Shown in pieces: positions 61,968-64,000 of a stretch of DNA of 64,000 nucleotides. Positions within the stretch are counted from its first letter, which is position 1; every line of letters begins with the position of its first letter. The stretch covers positions 1 to 64,000 of the forward strand of contig JBGSPX010000028.1 of the NCBI GenBank assembly GCA_041738345.1. Direction: 5' to 3'. Made by a program: the position numbers and the translations under genes. The notes beneath the pieces were generated by a model. That model was not told the origin of the DNA. It ran no database searches and saw only the letters and a list, made by a program, of their open reading frames with translations. This DNA comes from Proteocatella sp041738345. GTDB taxonomy: Bacteria; Bacillota; Clostridia; Peptostreptococcales; Filifactoraceae.

Positions 61968-63212
61968 ATGAAGAAGATAAGTGTTTTTTTGGTATGTTTA
62001 ATGCTTGTAAGTAGTTTTTCGTACGCAGTTCCAAGTAAGGTTAATGAAAATGCTATGATTCATAGTGGAGTTAAGATGTTTGCAATAAGAGATTTAGCTG
62101 ACGAAATGAACCTAAATTTAAAATGGGACAATCATAAAAAAACGCTAAGTATAATCTATGAAGACAAGAATTTAGAAATAAGACCAGGGCAGACTATAGC
62201 TATGCTTAGTGGTAAAAAAATCAATTTAGATTACCCAGTAGTATCAAAAAATGGTAGAATATATGTAAGTGAGATGGTATTAAAAGATGTATTAGGTCTT
62301 ACAATAAATTATGATGAAGGGAAAGCTAATGTAAAATTAGAGTCCAAAAAAGATATCATAGATACAGCGTTAGCCGCAGGTGAATTTACTACTCTAGCAG
62401 CTGCGTTACAATCAGCAGGGTTAATAGATACGCTAAAAGGAACAGGCCCATTTACTGTATTTGCACCAACAGATAAAGCATTTAATAAGCTTCCAAGTGG
62501 TACAGTAGAAGAACTTTTAAAACCAGAGAATAAAGATTTGCTTACGAATATATTAAAATATCATGTAAGCGACAAAAAAATGATGGCTAAAGATGTAATT
62601 GCAATGACAAGTATGACTATGTTAAATGGGGAAACCGCAAATATCGAGGTTAAGGGGAATAAGGTTACAATAGATGGTGCAGATATAATTATAACTGACA
62701 TTGAAACTTCAAATGGGATAATTCATGTTATAGATACGATTATGGTTCCTGGCGTAGATATTAAACCTCCTTCACTTATGGATAAAAAAGAAATTCCTAC
62801 TGCAGATAAAGATATAATAGATACTGCAATCGCAGATGGAAATTTTAAAACTTTTATAGCTGCAGTAGAAGCAGCAGGTTTAAAAGATACGCTAAAAGCA
62901 GCAGGCCCATTTACTGTATTTGTTCCAAGTGACAAAGCTTTTGCCAAACTTCCAAAAGGAACGTTAGAAGATCTTTTGAAACCAGAAAACAAAGATAAAT
63001 TAATTGATATATTAAAATATCATGTAGCGGATAAAAAACTTATGGCAACTGATGTTTCAAGTATGAGCAGTCTACAGATGCTAAATGGAAAAACTGCAGA
63101 TATATCTATAAAAAATAAGAAAATAGACATAGATGGGGCGAATATTTCGTCAACAGATATAATGGCTTCAAATGGAGTAATCCATGTAATAGATGACTTA
63201 ATGATGCCTTAG
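61968..63212 (+). CDS. exported protein with stalk domain and two fasciclin (FAS1) domains
   Basis: This 414-residue protein has a signal peptide (ending SFSYAV). A copper-amine-oxidase-type stalk domain follows (about 30-125), then two FAS1 adhesion domains (about 128-265 and 282-414). Each FAS1 copy has DTLK...GPFTVFAPTDKAF or VPSDKAF, KYHVSDKK/KYHVADKK and GIIHVIDTIMVP/GVIHVIDDLMMP. The copies are a 459-nt tandem repeat, still very similar at the DNA level. FAS1 proteins mediate adhesion or matrix binding. AAAAGGAG precedes the ATG. Confidence 0.9.
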   Translation: MKKISVFLVCLMLVSSFSYAVPSKVNENAMIHSGVKMFAIRDLADEMNLNLKWDNHKKTLSIIYEDKNLEIRPGQTIAMLSGKKINLDYPVVSKNGRIYVSEMVLKDVLGLTINYDEGKANVKLESKKDIIDTALAAGEFTTLAAALQSAGLIDTLKGTGPFTVFAPTDKAFNKLPSGTVEELLKPENKDLLTNILKYHVSDKKMMAKDVIAMTSMTMLNGETANIEVKGNKVTIDGADIIITDIETSNGIIHVIDTIMVPGVDIKPPSLMDKKEIPTADKDIIDTAIADGNFKTFIAAVEAAGLKDTLKAAGPFTVFVPSDKAFAKLPKGTLEDLLKPENKDKLIDILKYHVADKKLMATDVSSMSSLQMLNGKTADISIKNKKIDIDGANISSTDIMASNGVIHVIDDLMMP

Positions 63213-63264
63213 TTTTTTTAATTAAAAATAAGGGTATTAGTATTTAAAGAAGGGAATGATTTTT

Positions 63265-63789
63265 ATGAAGAAAAAAGTAGTATGGAGTTTAATTTTTGTA
63301 TTACTAATATCCTTAGTAGGATGTAATTATGTAGGGACTCAAGAGGAGATAGAGCTAAAAAAGAGTATAAATCTTTATTATCCAAACCTTGAGGACGAAA
63401 ATTATTACTACAAAACCGTAGAATTAAATGTATTAAAAGCAGAAGAAGTACTCCCAGCTATAGTTAAGGTATACAAAGAAAATACTTTAAGTGGAACAGA
63501 GGCAGTTCTTAGTGAAAATGCAGATATACTAAGCGCAGAATTAACTGAAGATAAAATCTTAAATTTAGATTTTAATAAAGCCTTTTTAGAAGAAATGAAT
63601 GCAGGTTCTAGTTATGAAGAAATGATACTCCACAGTATTGCTAATACTTTGGGTGAATATTATGGAGCAGAAAAGCTATCGATAACTATAGAAGGGAAAG
63701 CCTATGAGTCTGGCCATATTTTCTTAGAAGAAGGAGAATATATAACTCCAGATTATTCCAAAATTGTTTGTGTTAACAAGGTGTGCTGA
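63265..63789 (+). CDS. GerMN-domain lipoprotein
   Basis: This 174-residue lipoprotein has a lipobox LVGC (Cys near 20) and a GerMN-like domain from about residue 35 (LYYPNLEDENYYYKTVELN, LNLDFNKAFLEEMNAGSSYEEMI). GerMN domains occur in spore germination protein GerM and in other envelope lipoproteins, so sporulation is not implied. I use the ATG at 63265, 9 nt after GAAGGGA. The ATG at 63256 touches that site. Confidence 0.85.
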   Translation: MKKKVVWSLIFVLLISLVGCNYVGTQEEIELKKSINLYYPNLEDENYYYKTVELNVLKAEEVLPAIVKVYKENTLSGTEAVLSENADILSAELTEDKILNLDFNKAFLEEMNAGSSYEEMILHSIANTLGEYYGAEKLSITIEGKAYESGHIFLEEGEYITPDYSKIVCVNKVC

Positions 63790-63798
63790 TGCATAAAA

Positions 63799-63838
63799 AA
63801 TACTTATTGATAATATTTATTAATAAGTATTGATTTTT
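63799..63838 (+). terminator. terminator after the GerMN gene
   Basis: AATACTTATT/AATAAGTATT forms a perfect stem, followed by GATTTTTAATTT. Confidence 0.75.
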
Positions 63839-63841
63839 AAT

Positions 63842-63869
63842 TTGAAAAGGTGTAATATATAGCTATAAT
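63842..63869 (+). promoter_or_regulatory. promoter of the glutathione peroxidase gene
   Basis: TTGAAA (63842-63847) and TATAAT (63864-63869) are 16 nt apart, 24 nt before the ATG. Confidence 0.72.
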
Positions 63870-63892
63870 AAAAAAACAGGAGGACTCAAAAA

Positions 63893-64000
63893 ATGGTTTA
63901 TAATTACAAAGTTACGGATGTAGATGGAAATGAAGTGTCTTTAGAAGAGTACAAAGGAAAAGTTATGCTTATAGTGAACACTGCTACAGGCTGTGGATTT
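63893..64000 (+). CDS. glutathione peroxidase family protein (5' part)
   Basis: The first 36 residues are present and the gene runs off the window. DVDGNEVSLEEYKGKV and IVNTATGCGF match the glutathione/thioredoxin peroxidase family, with the peroxidatic residue as cysteine, not selenocysteine. AGGAGG precedes the ATG. In Firmicutes such enzymes usually take electrons from thioredoxin. It fits the oxidative-damage genes msrA and msrC nearby. Confidence 0.88.
   Translation, partial: MVYNYKVTDVDGNEVSLEEYKGKVMLIVNTATGCGF

Noticed and set aside
63256..63264. Earlier ATG of the GerMN lipoprotein gene
   Set aside because: It directly touches the GAAGGGA Shine-Dalgarno sequence. The ATG at 63265 gives normal spacing and a proper lipoprotein signal peptide.

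Overview
The window is AT-rich, with dense, short-spaced genes, strong AGGAGG-type ribosome binding sites and TTGACA/TATAAT promoters. It looks like the chromosome of an anaerobic low-GC Firmicute, a Clostridia/Peptostreptococcaceae-like amino-acid fermenter. Supporting signs are a proline T-box in front of an archaeal/eukaryotic-type prolyl-tRNA synthetase, an NAD-type glutamate dehydrogenase, a clostridial 2[4Fe-4S] ferredoxin, a monomeric [FeFe] hydrogenase, CtfAB-type CoA transferase, D-serine dehydratase and a sodium-pumping methylmalonyl-CoA decarboxylase. I cannot fix the species from sequence alone. I see no insertion sequence, prophage or CRISPR array.

Layout. 1-3.9 kb: the tail of a tRNA-Gly, a tRNA-Arg, T-box/proS, gdh (minus) and a ferredoxin gene. 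4.0-10.5 kb: a pyrimidine operon pyrBCFKDE with an unrecognised 428-residue protein at its end. 10.5-14.3 kb: a [2Fe-2S] protein, a [FeFe] hydrogenase and an ABC-F ATPase. 14.3-20.0 kb: envelope genes (YcdB/SLH protein, small membrane protein), HPr, and two minus-strand cell-wall hydrolases (lytic transglycosylase, NamZ-type muramidase) that both carry WalR-like boxes. 20.1-27.4 kb: a MacB-like ABC exporter with adaptor, a histidine phosphatase, a CDF transporter and an AI-2E-type permease. 27.5-31.1 kb: a peptidase, a PhzF protein and a divergent RelA/SpoT-domain protein. 31.2-33.9 kb: dCMP deaminase, TagO and UDP-GlcNAc epimerase. 34.0-40.4 kb: ctfAB behind a cre-like operator, D-serine dehydratase, and a ribbon-helix-helix gene plus clpB. 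40.4-47.3 kb: a small K+ channel, a YhgE/Pip protein, an odd amino-acid ABC transporter and uraA. 47.4-52.5 kb: a minus-strand LacI / DUF4127 / surface-protein operon. 52.6-60.0 kb: a candidate small RNA, then methylmalonyl-CoA mutase, MeaB, epimerase and the four-subunit Na+ decarboxylase. 60.1-64.0 kb: two methionine sulfoxide reductases, a cobalamin adenosyltransferase, a fasciclin protein, a GerMN lipoprotein and the start of a glutathione peroxidase.

How the genes fit together. The mutase operon (two-subunit B12 mutase, chaperone GTPase, epimerase, decarboxylase alpha/delta/gamma/beta) can turn succinyl-CoA into propionyl-CoA while exporting Na+. The PduO-type adenosyltransferase 1.2 kb downstream would supply its adenosylcobalamin. 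GDH, ferredoxin, hydrogenase and CoA transferase fit amino-acid fermentation with reductant disposal as H2.

The most unusual locus is the amino-acid ABC transporter at 43.1-45.9 kb. Its ATPase carries a C-terminal domain that looks like a degenerate RsbW/GHKL ATPase, and its binding lipoprotein appears circularly permuted (lobe 2 before lobe 1). The next most interesting are paired WalR-like boxes in front of both cell-wall hydrolases, a terminator-ended transcript inside a divergent promoter region at 52.6-52.8 kb, and the RelA/SpoT-like protein that lacks the canonical G-loop. Several start codons were moved from the longest open frame to the ATG/GTG/TTG that follows a proper Shine-Dalgarno sequence; these are explained entry by entry.
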